64,000 nt of DNA from Pantoea cypripedii (GTDB taxonomy: Bacteria > Pseudomonadota > Gammaproteobacteria > Enterobacterales > Enterobacteriaceae). Below are positions 50,899 through 62,342 of the stretch, in pieces. Under the pieces are notes generated by a model. It saw nothing but the letters and a program-made list of their open reading frames with translations, made no database searches and was not told the origin of the DNA. Position numbers and translations under genes: made by a program. The stretch is taken from the NCBI RefSeq assembly GCF_011395035.1, contig NZ_CP024768.1, forward strand, positions 3,323,865 through 3,387,864, in the 5' to 3' direction. How positions within the stretch are numbered: the first letter of the stretch is position 1; each line of letters opens with the position of its first letter.

Positions 50899-51570
50899 TC
50901 AGGCGATATTGAGATATTTGTGCGTCTGCATCGATAAGCGCCAGTTGCGGGCAATGCAGGTTTCAATACACAGTTTGGTCGCCGCATCACCCCGGCTGAT
51001 GGGCTGCAACGCAATGATGCGTTTTTTCTCGTCGTGCAATCCTGCCAGCAGCGCATCCAGCGCTTCGACATCACGCTCGCGCGCCACCGGATGTTTGATC
51101 TCATCCGCCCGCACTAACGCCTGCGGCAGCACATCGTAGCCACCACGCATATTCACTTTCGGGGAAACCGTCACCCAGGTAGTGTCAGTGCAGCGAATGT
51201 CATGGGTACCGCTGGTTTCAATCTGGCACTGAAAACCCGCCGCTTCCAGCGCGCTGGTCAGGGGGCGTAAATCGTAAATGGCTGGTTCACCGCCGGTAAT
51301 CACCACATGGCGGGCGGTCCAGCCCTGACGCTGAATGCTATCAATCAGCATCGCAGCATCGGCGTTACCCCAGGCGTCGCTTTCAACGGTTTTCACCAGA
51401 ATATCACCGAGCGAGGTCTCCCGATCAGCCAGCTTTTCCCAGGTATGTTTGGTATCACACCAGCTACAACCCACCGGACATCCCTGCAAGCGGATGAACA
51501 GTGCCGGAACGCCCGTGTAAAAACCTTCGCCCTGTAGCGTCTGGAACATTTCGTTAATCGGGTAGTACAT
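50899..51570 (-). CDS. queE: 7-carboxy-7-deazaguanine synthase QueE
   Basis: Radical SAM enzyme that contracts 6-carboxytetrahydropterin to 7-carboxy-7-deazaguanine. The 223-residue protein has the cluster motif CPVGCSWC (Cys31, Cys35, Cys38, CxxxCxxC spacing), the glycine motif VITGGEPAIY and a C-terminus THKYLNIA. It lies upstream of queD in the pathway's genomic neighbourhood but is transcribed toward it; eno is 148 bp upstream on the same strand. Confidence 0.95.
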   Translation of the reverse strand: MYYPINEMFQTLQGEGFYTGVPALFIRLQGCPVGCSWCDTKHTWEKLADRETSLGDILVKTVESDAWGNADAAMLIDSIQRQGWTARHVVITGGEPAIYDLRPLTSALEAAGFQCQIETSGTHDIRCTDTTWVTVSPKVNMRGGYDVLPQALVRADEIKHPVARERDVEALDALLAGLHDEKKRIIALQPISRGDAATKLCIETCIARNWRLSMQTHKYLNIA

Positions 51571-51645
51571 TTTTTACTCACTTCACTTATTCAAGGCGCA
51601 GATTATGGCAGATCTGTCACCGGTAACAACAGCGGCTTTACGCCA

Positions 51646-51677
51646 AAAATGCAAAAGCCCCGCACAAGGCGGGGCTT
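51646..51677 (-). terminator. Rho-independent terminator of eno
   Basis: On the minus strand AAGCCCCGC-CTTGT-GCGGGGCTT is a 9-bp stem followed by TTTGCATTTTT, about 40 nt after the eno stop. Confidence 0.88.
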
Positions 51678-51718
51678 CATATCAGGCGATACCGCCTTAC
51701 GGCAGCATCAGCAGGCGA

Positions 51719-53017
51719 TTAAGCCTGGCCTTTCACTTCTTTCAGACCGTTGAAAGGTGCTTTCGCGCCCAGTGCTTCTTCGATACGAATCAGCTGGTTG
51801 TACTTAGCAACGCGGTCAGAACGGCTCATAGAACCGGTTTTGATCTGGCCAGCTGCAGTACCTACCGCCAGGTCAGCGATGGTCGCATCTTCGGTTTCAC
51901 CTGAACGGTGAGAGATCACCGCGGTGTAGCCTGCGTCTTTCGCCATCTTGATAGCAGCCAGCGTTTCGGTCAGTGAACCGATCTGGTTGAATTTGATCAG
52001 GATGGAGTTAGCGATGCCTTTATCGATACCTTCTTTCAGGATCTTGGTGTTGGTTACGAACAGGTCGTCACCCACCAGCTGGATTTTGTCGCCCAGCACT
52101 TTGGTCTGGTAAGCGAAGCCCGCCCAGTCAGACTCGTCCAGACCGTCTTCGATAGAAACGATCGGGTACTGTTTGGTCAGATCTTCCAGGAAGTGAGTGA
52201 ACTCTTCAGAAGTGAACGCTTTACCGCCTTCACCCGCCAGCACGTATTTGCCGTCTTTGTAGAATTCAGACGCTGCGCAGTCCATCGCCAGAGTGATGTC
52301 TTTGCCCAGTTCGTAGCCTGCTGCTTTTACCGCTTCAGCGATAACAGCCAGTGCTTCGGCGTTAGAACCCAGGTTCGGCGCGTAGCCACCTTCGTCACCC
52401 ACCGCAGTGTTCATGCCTTTGCTTTTCAGCACTTTCGCCAGGTGATGGAAAACTTCAGAACCCATACGGATGGCTTCTTTAACCGTCTTCGCGCCAACCG
52501 GCTGAATCATGAATTCCTGGATGTCGACGTTGTTGTCAGCGTGTTCACCACCGTTGATGATGTTCATCATTGGCAGCGGCATAGAATATTTGCCCGGGGT
52601 GCCGTTCAGTTCAGCGATGTGCTCATACAGCGGCTGACCTTTAGAAGCAGCAGCAGCTTTCGCCGCAGCCAGTGAAACGGCCAGAATGGCGTTTGCACCG
52701 AAGTTGGATTTGTTCTCAGTACCGTCCAGCTCGATCATGATCTTATCGATGTTCGCCTGGTCTTTGGCATCTTTGCCTTTTACCGCGTCAGCGATCGGAC
52801 CGTTAACCGCCGCAACCGCTTTGGTTACGCCTTTGCCCAGGAAACGAGATTTGTCACCGTCACGCAGCTCCAGCGCTTCGCGAGAACCGGTTGACGCACC
52901 TGACGGCGCAGCAGCCAGACCAACGAAACCACCTTCCAGATGCACTTCTGCTTCTACAGTCGGGTTGCCACGGGAGTCGATAATTTCGCGACCGATGACT
53001 TTTACGATTTTGGACAT
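51719..53017 (-). CDS. eno: Enolase
   Basis: Glycolytic enzyme converting 2-phosphoglycerate to phosphoenolpyruvate, and a component of the RNA degradosome in enterobacteria. The 432-residue protein has E. coli length, with GREIIDSRGNPTVEAEV near the start, metal ligands in AMDCAASEFY, SIEDGLDESDW and LVGDDLFVTN, and the signature ILIKFNQIGSLTET. It follows pyrG by 74 bp on the same strand. Confidence 0.98.
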   Translation of the reverse strand: MSKIVKVIGREIIDSRGNPTVEAEVHLEGGFVGLAAAPSGASTGSREALELRDGDKSRFLGKGVTKAVAAVNGPIADAVKGKDAKDQANIDKIMIELDGTENKSNFGANAILAVSLAAAKAAAASKGQPLYEHIAELNGTPGKYSMPLPMMNIINGGEHADNNVDIQEFMIQPVGAKTVKEAIRMGSEVFHHLAKVLKSKGMNTAVGDEGGYAPNLGSNAEALAVIAEAVKAAGYELGKDITLAMDCAASEFYKDGKYVLAGEGGKAFTSEEFTHFLEDLTKQYPIVSIEDGLDESDWAGFAYQTKVLGDKIQLVGDDLFVTNTKILKEGIDKGIANSILIKFNQIGSLTETLAAIKMAKDAGYTAVISHRSGETEDATIADLAVGTAAGQIKTGSMSRSDRVAKYNQLIRIEEALGAKAPFNGLKEVKGQA

Positions 53018-53091
53018 TCGATTTTCCTCAGTACAAGTTAGTCAATCCTAAGACAAACAACGCGCGAAACTTCGCGCGCTGCTCGTGAAAC

Positions 53092-54729
53092 TTACTTCGC
53101 TAACCGCTTCTGGTACTCCTGCGCCGCTTTGACAAAGCCAGCGAACAGCGGATGACCATCGCGCGGGGTCGACGTGAATTCCGGGTGGAACTGACAGGCC
53201 ACAAACCACGGATGGTTTGGAATCTCAATGATTTCGACCAGTTGATCGTCACCGGAACGGCCTGCAATGCGCAGACCCGCCGCTTCAATCTGCTTCAACA
53301 GCATATTGTTTACTTCATAACGGTGGCGGTGACGTTCAGTGATCACGTCTGAGCCGTACATCTGGCGTACTTTGCTTTCCGGCGTAAGCTGGCACTGCTG
53401 GCTACCCAGACGCATGGTGCCGCCCAGATCGCTCTGCTCGCTACGCACTTCGACGTTGCCTTCTTCGTCACGCCATTCGGTGATCAGCGCAACCACCGGG
53501 TACTTACAGTCTGGCACAAATTCAGTTGAGTTGGCGCCAGCCATTCCCGCCACGTTACGGGCAAATTCCATCAGCGCAACCTGCATTCCCAGGCAGATGC
53601 CGAGGTAAGGCACGTTGTTTTCACGCGCGTATTGCGCGGTCATCAGTTTGCCTTCTACGCCACGGTAGCCAAAGCCACCCGGAATCAGAATAGCATCCAG
53701 ATCTTTCAGTAATTCGACACCACGGGTTTCAACATCCTGCGAATCGATCAGCTTGATGTTGACGGTGACACGGTTTTTCAGACCACCGTGTTTCAGGGCT
53801 TCAATCACTGATTTGTACGCATCCGGCAGCTCGACATATTTGCCGACCATACCGATGGTCACTTCACCGCCCGGGTTCGCTTCTTCATAAATCACCTGCT
53901 CCCACTCGGCCAGATTGGCTTCCGGGGCATTCAGATTGAAGCGTTTACAGATGTAATCATCCAGACCCTGTGATTTCAGCAGGCCCGGGATTTTGTAGAT
54001 GGAATCAACGTCTTTCAGGGAAATAACCGCTTTTTCCGGCACGTTACAGAACAGCGCAATTTTGGCGCGTTCGTTGGCCGGTACAGCGCGGTCAGAACGG
54101 CAGATCAGCACATCTGGCTGAATCCCGATGGACAGCAGTTCTTTTACCGAGTGTTGCGTTGGCTTGGTTTTCACTTCGCCTGCGGCAGCCATGTACGGCA
54201 CCAGCGTCAGGTGCATATACATGGTGTGTTCACGGCCCACATCGACCGCCATCTGGCGAATCGCTTCGAGGAACGGCAGGGATTCGATATCCCCCACGGT
54301 GCCGCCGATTTCCACCAGAACCACATCGTGGCCTTCGCCACCTTCAATGATGCGTTCTTTGATGGCGTTGGTGATGTGCGGGATAACCTGAATGGTAGCA
54401 CCCAGATAGTCGCCACGACGCTCTTTGCGCAGCACTTCTGAGTAGATACGGCCGGTAGTAAAGTTGTTGCGGCGCGTCATTTTGGTACGAATGAAGCGCT
54501 CGTAGTGACCTAAATCCAGATCGGTTTCGGCCCCGTCGTCGGTGACGAAAACTTCACCGTGCTGAGTTGGGCTCATGGTACCCGGATCGACGTTGATGTA
54601 CGGATCGAGTTTCATGATGGTCACATTCAGACCACGTGCTTCAAGGATGGCTGCGAGGGAGGCTGCGGCAATGCCTTTCCCCAGAGAGGATACGACCCCG
54701 CCGGTCACAAAAATATAGTTCGTTGTCAT
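53092..54729 (-). CDS. pyrG: CTP synthase
   Basis: Aminates UTP to CTP with glutamine and ATP. The 545-residue protein has the N-terminal synthase domain (YIFVTGGVVSSLGKGI at the start) and a C-terminal class I glutamine amidotransferase domain with the nucleophilic Cys in GICLGMQ and the His/Glu pair in CQFHPEF. A consensus-like promoter lies 55-83 bp upstream. eno follows, as in E. coli. Confidence 0.98.
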   Translation of the reverse strand: MTTNYIFVTGGVVSSLGKGIAAASLAAILEARGLNVTIMKLDPYINVDPGTMSPTQHGEVFVTDDGAETDLDLGHYERFIRTKMTRRNNFTTGRIYSEVLRKERRGDYLGATIQVIPHITNAIKERIIEGGEGHDVVLVEIGGTVGDIESLPFLEAIRQMAVDVGREHTMYMHLTLVPYMAAAGEVKTKPTQHSVKELLSIGIQPDVLICRSDRAVPANERAKIALFCNVPEKAVISLKDVDSIYKIPGLLKSQGLDDYICKRFNLNAPEANLAEWEQVIYEEANPGGEVTIGMVGKYVELPDAYKSVIEALKHGGLKNRVTVNIKLIDSQDVETRGVELLKDLDAILIPGGFGYRGVEGKLMTAQYARENNVPYLGICLGMQVALMEFARNVAGMAGANSTEFVPDCKYPVVALITEWRDEEGNVEVRSEQSDLGGTMRLGSQQCQLTPESKVRQMYGSDVITERHRHRYEVNNMLLKQIEAAGLRIAGRSGDDQLVEIIEIPNHPWFVACQFHPEFTSTPRDGHPLFAGFVKAAQEYQKRLAK

Positions 54730-54783
54730 GCTGAACCTGAGAGTTTAGGTTTAAAGACGATGGAATAACCAGGACGGGAAAAC

Positions 54784-54812
54784 AGTATACCTGAAGTCGT
54801 CACCTGCCACAA
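54784..54812 (-). promoter_or_regulatory. pyrG promoter
   Basis: On the minus strand TTGTGG (54807-54812) and TATACT (54784-54789) are separated by 17 bp. A start near 54777 would give a leader of about 50 nt. No attenuator of the Gram-positive pyrG type is visible. Confidence 0.7.
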
Positions 54813-54982
54813 TTGATCAATCACCACCCTCTCCTCCTGCGCAGTACAACGCATAACATAGCGGATAGCCAACGGTGAAATGTTGACGCACGTCACAAAG
54901 TTACCGCCAAGCTGAATCGAGTAAGCTCAAGCGGTGATTTTATGCGCAGCGTTGGAATAATCAACAAATCACCCGCGGGATG

Positions 54983-55774
54983 TTACTCCTTGTTCTCACT
55001 GACTTTAACCTGCTGCCAGGCTGCTTCCATCTGCTCAAGGGTGGCATCGCTCATCAACAGTCCCTGCGCAGCAATCAGCCCTTCCACCTGGCGAAAACGG
55101 CGTTCAAATTTATCGTTAGCCTTTTGCAGCGCGACTTCAGCTTTGCTACCGAGATGACGTGAAAGATTCACCGTGGCGAACAGTAAATCACCGATTTCCT
55201 CTTCCAGCTTGTCGTTATCGATCACCGCCTGCTGCGCTTCGTGCATCACCTCATCAATTTCTTCATGCACTTTATCCAGTACCGGACCGAGGCTATTCCA
55301 GTCGAAACCGACATTGCTGCAACGCTTCTGGATTTTGTGTGCACGCATTAACGCTGGCAGCGCTTTGGGGATGTCATCCAGTGCCGAATGTTGCGCTTTT
55401 TCCGCCCGCTCGTTTTGTTTGATGGCTTCCCAGTTTTTAATCACCTGTTGTGCATCATCGACCTGTGCATCACCGAAGATATGCGGGTGGCGACGTTCGA
55501 GTTTGTCGCTGATGGCGTTGCAGATGTCTTCGAAGTTGAAACGCTGCTGCTCACTGGCCATTTGCGCGTAAAACACCACCTGGAACAGCAGATCGCCCAG
55601 CTCGCCGCGCAGATCGTCAAAATCTTCGCGCTGGATGGCATCGATCACTTCATACGTCTCTTCCAGCGTATAGGGGGCGATAGAAGCAAAAGTTTGCTGC
55701 CGATCCCACGGGCAGCCGCGCTCAGGATCGCGCAGGGTTTGCATGATGGTGAGCAGGCGTTGAAGGGCATTCAT
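54983..55774 (-). CDS. mazG: Nucleoside triphosphate pyrophosphohydrolase MazG
   Basis: Hydrolyses (d)NTPs to monophosphates; in E. coli it influences ppGpp levels and starvation survival. The 263-residue protein has two MazG domains with their EExxE-type metal sites: LEETYEVIDAI with ELGDLLFQVVF (about 37-80) and EIDEVMHEA with EEIGDLLFATV (about 170-220). ATG 55774 follows AAAGGAC and matches the E. coli start. It lies 89 bp after relA with no mazEF toxin-antitoxin pair between. Confidence 0.95.
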   Translation of the reverse strand: MNALQRLLTIMQTLRDPERGCPWDRQQTFASIAPYTLEETYEVIDAIQREDFDDLRGELGDLLFQVVFYAQMASEQQRFNFEDICNAISDKLERRHPHIFGDAQVDDAQQVIKNWEAIKQNERAEKAQHSALDDIPKALPALMRAHKIQKRCSNVGFDWNSLGPVLDKVHEEIDEVMHEAQQAVIDNDKLEEEIGDLLFATVNLSRHLGSKAEVALQKANDKFERRFRQVEGLIAAQGLLMSDATLEQMEAAWQQVKVSENKE

Positions 55775-55795
55775 GGACGAGTCCTTTTGTAAAAA

Positions 55796-55847
55796 GGAGC
55801 GCATAAATGCGCTCCCTACAGATGTAAGGTCGGCATTCATGCCGACC
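55796..55847. repeat. Inward-facing REP pair between relA and mazG
   Basis: Two unlike hairpins: GGAGCGCAT-AA-ATGCGCTCC followed by CTAC (55796-55819, so GTAG on the minus strand), and GTAA followed by GGTCGGCAT-TC-ATGCCGACC (55824-55847). The conserved tetranucleotides face each other, opposite to copies A, B and the garK copy. On the minus strand the first hairpin is followed by TTTTT, so it could also terminate relA transcripts before mazG. Confidence 0.78.
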
Positions 55848-55863
55848 AGGTCAAGGATGGGGA

Positions 55864-58095
55864 TTAATGTAACCGGCGCGCGTCGATAATATCGGGCACC
55901 TGGTTCAGTCGGGCAAGCACGCGGCCCAGCACCTGCTGGTTGTAAATCTCGATATCCATATCGATGGTGGCCAGCTGCTTACGCGTATCGCTGCGGCTGG
56001 AGACGCCGAGCACGTTGACCTTCTCATTCGCCAGGATGGTGGTGATATCACGTAGCAGGCCGCTACGGTCGTTCGCCGTGACACGCACCACCAGCGAATA
56101 ACCGCTGGAATAACTTTCGCCCCACACCGCATCAACAATACGTTCCGGCGCGTGGGAAATCAGCTCTGCCAGCTGGTCACAATCGGCACGGTGAATCGAA
56201 ATACCGCGTCCCTGAGTGATAAAACCGACGATATCGTCACCCGGAATCGGCTGGCAGCAACGGGCGATGTGGTGCAGCAGGTTGCCGACACCTTCCACCA
56301 CCACACGACCACTCTCTTTACGCGGGGACGGCGTATAGGATTTCTGTGTCAGCTGACGCAGTGCTTCGCGATCTTCCTCTTCGGCACTCGGTTTATTGAG
56401 CTTGCCTTGCAGGAAGTTGACCATCTGGTTGAGGCGAATATCACCGCCACCAATCGCCGCCAGCAGTTCATCCAACGACGTCACGTTATAGCGCGGCAGC
56501 AGCAGTTTCTCCGCCTCGCGCAGGCTGATATCCAGCTGAGTCAGCTCGGTATCCAGAATCTGGCGACCGGCGATAATATTCTTATCGCGATCCTGTTTAC
56601 GGAACCAGTTATGGATCTTCGAACGACCACGGCTGGTGGTGATATAGCCGAGGTTCGGGTTCAGCCAGTCACGGCTCGGGTTCGGCTGTTTCTGGGTGAT
56701 GACCTCAACCTGGTCGCCCATCTGCAACTGATAGGTGAAGGGGACGATACGGCCGCCAATTTTGGCACCAATGCAGCGGTGACCAATATCGCTATGGATA
56801 TGGTAGGCAAAATCGAGCGGTGTTGAACCCGCAGGTAAATCGACCACGTCGCCCTTCGGGGTAAACACATACACCCGGTCGTCAAACACCTGGCTGCGCA
56901 CCTCTTCCAGCATTTCGCCGGAATCCGCCATCTCTTCCTGCCAGGTGATCAGCTTACGCAGCCAGGCAATGCGCTCCTCGTGACCCGCAGCACCACGCGC
57001 GTTGCTACTGGTGGGGCCTTCTTTGTATTTCCAGTGCGCCGCCACGCCCAGCTCAGCATCTTCATGCATCTGGCGGGTACGGATCTGGATTTCAACCGTT
57101 TTCCCCTGCGGTCCCAGCACCACGGTATGGATGGACTGATAACCGTTAGGTTTCGGGTTGGCAACGTAATCGTCGAACTCACTCGGCAGGTGGCGATACA
57201 GGGTATGCACCGTACCCAGCGCGCCATAACAATCCTGCAAGCGTTCCGCCACGATGCGCACCGCACGCACATCGAACAACTCATCGAAGGCCAGCGATTT
57301 TTTCTGCATCTTGCGCCAGATGCTGTAGATGTGTTTCGGGCGGCCATACACTTCGGCACGCACGCCCTCTTTCTGCATCTCTTTACGCAGGTTATCGACG
57401 AAGTTTTCGATGTACTGTTCACGATCGATACGCCGCTCATGCAGCAGCTTAGCGATACGTTTGTATTCATCAGGATGGAGATAGCGGAAACAATAATCTT
57501 CCAGCTCCCATTTGAGCTGACCGATACCGAGACGGTTGGCGAGCGGCGCGTAGATGTTGGTGCTCTCTTTGGCCGCCAGCACGCGTTCGTCTTCAGGGGC
57601 ATCCTTCATTTCACGCAGATGGGCGATACGTTCCGCCAGTTTGATGACCACGCAGCGGAAATCTTCCACCATCGCCAGCAACATGCGACGCACGTTATCG
57701 ACCTGCTCAGAAGCCATCGAATCGTTGTGGATCGCTTTCAGCTGACGAATCGCATCCATATCGCGCACGCCATGTACCAGCGAGACGATACCTTTACCGA
57801 CGGTCTGCTCCAGCTCCTCTTCGCTGACCACATCCGCATTGGCAAGCGGGAAGATCAGCGCGGCACGCAGGCTGTCAATATCCATACTGAGCATGGTGAG
57901 GATTTCTACCATCTCAATACCGCGCCACAGCAGCAGAGCCTGTTCAGGATGGTCGTGCGTTTGGGCTTCACAGTAGCGCCAGGTGTCAGCCAGACGCTGA
58001 CAGGATTGCGGGTTAGCAATGCCTAAACTGGCGATCCACTGGTCGAGGGCAAATTCCCCTGCCGTATTCAAATGCGCACTTCTAACCGCAACCAT
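55864..58095 (-). CDS. relA: GTP pyrophosphokinase RelA
   Basis: Ribosome-associated (p)ppGpp synthetase that starts the stringent response to uncharged tRNA. The 743-residue protein has the inactive HD-like domain (no HD pair; FPLANADVVSEEEL in place), the synthetase domain (RLGIGQLKWELEDYCFR to YVANPKPNGYQSIHTVV), the TGS domain (VYVFTPKGDVVDLPAGSTPLDFAY), the zinc-finger region with RCCQPIPGD and a C-terminal ACT/RRM domain. ATG 58095 follows GGAGAGG; a GTG five codons upstream is less likely. rlmD precedes it by 32 bp. Confidence 0.97.
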   Translation of the reverse strand: MVAVRSAHLNTAGEFALDQWIASLGIANPQSCQRLADTWRYCEAQTHDHPEQALLLWRGIEMVEILTMLSMDIDSLRAALIFPLANADVVSEEELEQTVGKGIVSLVHGVRDMDAIRQLKAIHNDSMASEQVDNVRRMLLAMVEDFRCVVIKLAERIAHLREMKDAPEDERVLAAKESTNIYAPLANRLGIGQLKWELEDYCFRYLHPDEYKRIAKLLHERRIDREQYIENFVDNLRKEMQKEGVRAEVYGRPKHIYSIWRKMQKKSLAFDELFDVRAVRIVAERLQDCYGALGTVHTLYRHLPSEFDDYVANPKPNGYQSIHTVVLGPQGKTVEIQIRTRQMHEDAELGVAAHWKYKEGPTSSNARGAAGHEERIAWLRKLITWQEEMADSGEMLEEVRSQVFDDRVYVFTPKGDVVDLPAGSTPLDFAYHIHSDIGHRCIGAKIGGRIVPFTYQLQMGDQVEVITQKQPNPSRDWLNPNLGYITTSRGRSKIHNWFRKQDRDKNIIAGRQILDTELTQLDISLREAEKLLLPRYNVTSLDELLAAIGGGDIRLNQMVNFLQGKLNKPSAEEEDREALRQLTQKSYTPSPRKESGRVVVEGVGNLLHHIARCCQPIPGDDIVGFITQGRGISIHRADCDQLAELISHAPERIVDAVWGESYSSGYSLVVRVTANDRSGLLRDITTILANEKVNVLGVSSRSDTRKQLATIDMDIEIYNQQVLGRVLARLNQVPDIIDARRLH

Positions 58096-58110
58096 ATCCT
58101 CTCCTGCCAC

Positions 58111-58128
58111 AGCGACATGAATGTCGCT
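58111..58128. repeat. Degenerate REP-like hairpin in the rlmD-relA gap
   Basis: AGCGACAT-GA-ATGTCGCT is an 8-bp perfect stem with the same AT-NN-AT apex as the REP elements in this window. The flank on the minus strand reads ATAAG rather than GTAG. It starts within the rlmD stop codon and ends 12 nt before the relA ribosome site, so it would lie in the relA leader RNA. Confidence 0.5.
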
Positions 58129-59444
58129 TATGTTTTGCTGAACAGCACCATGGATTCGAGATGACTGGTATGAGGAAACATATCCAGCATCGCGACCCTT
58201 TCCAAATGGTAGCCTGCTGACAGTAATGTCTGACTGTCGCGGGCAAGTGTCGTTGGGTTACAGGAAACATAGACCACGCGTTCCGGCGCAAGTTTAACAA
58301 TGTGCGACATCACACCTGCCGCCCCGGCTCGTGCCGGATCCAGTAACACCTTATTAAATCCCTGCGCAGCCCATGCCTGGCGCGCAACATCTTCCTCCAG
58401 GTTGTGCTGGAAAAAGCGGACATTTTTCAGATTATTCAGGTCTGCATTATACGCTGCCTGCCTGACTAATGCTGCAACGCCCTCCACACCCACGGCATTT
58501 TCTACGAACTTTCCTACAGGAAGCGTGAAGTTACCCATACCACAAAACAGATCCAGCACCCGGTCATGCGGCTGTAAATCGAGCCAGGCGATGGCTTTCG
58601 CCACCATTTGCTGATTCACCGCATCATTGACCTGAATGAAATCCTGCGGGCTGAAGGTCAGCTTCAGGTTGAACGACTGATAATACGGCTCGCTGGCGCT
58701 CAGGGCCGTCAGATCGTCGCTGCCATCGGCGAGAAACAGCATCAAATCATGTTCATGCGAAAAACGTTCCAGTTTTGCACGATCCGCTGCGGACAATGCA
58801 TCAAGATGGCGCAGCACCATCATCGGGCCATTATCCGCCAGCACCAGCTCAACATGGCCCAGCCGCTTCACCGCATTTAAGCTGCTCAGGCAGCGGTGCA
58901 ACGGTGACAGCAACGCTTCAAGGTCGGGCGCCAGAATGGGGCACTGGCTTAACTCCACCAGATCGTTACTGGCGGCTTTGCGGAACCCCATCTGCAAACG
59001 TTGTTGCTTCGTCTGCCACTGCAATCCCAGGCGAGCACGGCGGCGATACCCCCAGTCGGGACCGCTGATGATCTCATCGACCGACACCGGCAAGGGTGCA
59101 TCCCGGCTCAGCATCCGCCCCAGCGCTTTGGCTTTACTCTGCTGCTGGAGCGCGACGGAGACGTGCTGCTGCTGGCAACCGCCACAAACGCCGAAGTGCG
59201 GGCAACGCGGCGTCACGCGTTCCGCGCTGGGATGGCTGATACGCGTCGCTTTCGCCCTGGCGAACTGACGTTTATCCTCCACTACCGTGACTTCCGCCTG
59301 TTCGCCGGGCAATGCGCCGCTGACAAACATCGCTTTACCATTATGGCGCGCCACACCTTGTCCAAAAGGATCAAGGTCTTCAATGGTGACGGTAATGCGT
59401 TGCTTTGTCGTCACCCGCTGTTTTGCGGAGTAAAATTGCGCCAT
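58128..59444 (-). CDS. rlmD: 23S rRNA (uracil1939-C5)-methyltransferase RlmD
   Basis: Methylates U1939 of 23S rRNA with SAM. The 438-residue protein has an N-terminal TRAM domain (about 14-72), the iron-sulfur cysteines in CPHFGVCGGC plus a later Cys in LSQCPIL, the SAM site DLFCGMGNFTLPVG and the catalytic motif VSCNP. It is divergent from barA and upstream of relA, as in E. coli. Confidence 0.96.
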   Translation of the reverse strand: MAQFYSAKQRVTTKQRITVTIEDLDPFGQGVARHNGKAMFVSGALPGEQAEVTVVEDKRQFARAKATRISHPSAERVTPRCPHFGVCGGCQQQHVSVALQQQSKAKALGRMLSRDAPLPVSVDEIISGPDWGYRRRARLGLQWQTKQQRLQMGFRKAASNDLVELSQCPILAPDLEALLSPLHRCLSSLNAVKRLGHVELVLADNGPMMVLRHLDALSAADRAKLERFSHEHDLMLFLADGSDDLTALSASEPYYQSFNLKLTFSPQDFIQVNDAVNQQMVAKAIAWLDLQPHDRVLDLFCGMGNFTLPVGKFVENAVGVEGVAALVRQAAYNADLNNLKNVRFFQHNLEEDVARQAWAAQGFNKVLLDPARAGAAGVMSHIVKLAPERVVYVSCNPTTLARDSQTLLSAGYHLERVAMLDMFPHTSHLESMVLFSKT

Positions 59445-59524
59445 AGTGTTGTAAATTCTCTATTCTGATTGGGTTGTGCAGTTTGCACAGGGATAAACTT
59501 GCCAGGAGCCGTCAGGCCTTAATT

Positions 59525-62248
<2,724 letters not shown>

Positions 62249-62257
62249 AGCGAAAAT

Positions 62258-62342
62258 GTAGGGTGCGCATTAATGCGCACCTTATTTATCATATTGATAT
62301 TACGTAATTTTTAATCATGGGCGGCATAAATGCCGCCGCTAC
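62258..62342. repeat. REPIN-like pair of unlike REPs between barA and garK
   Basis: The left REP is GTAG plus GGTGCGCAT-TA-ATGCGCACC (62258-62281). The right REP is GGCGGCAT-AA-ATGCCGCC followed by GCTAC (62320-62342). GTAG lies on the outer edges, with an AT-rich 38-bp centre between. The two stems differ in sequence but share the AT-NN-AT apex. The right-hand GTAG supplies the TAG stop codon of garK. Confidence 0.82.

Noticed and set aside
54730..54982. Possible CTP-sensing attenuator before pyrG.
   Set aside because: That mechanism needs an initial G-C tract and a terminator in the leader, as in Bacillus; only an ordinary promoter and short leader are seen.
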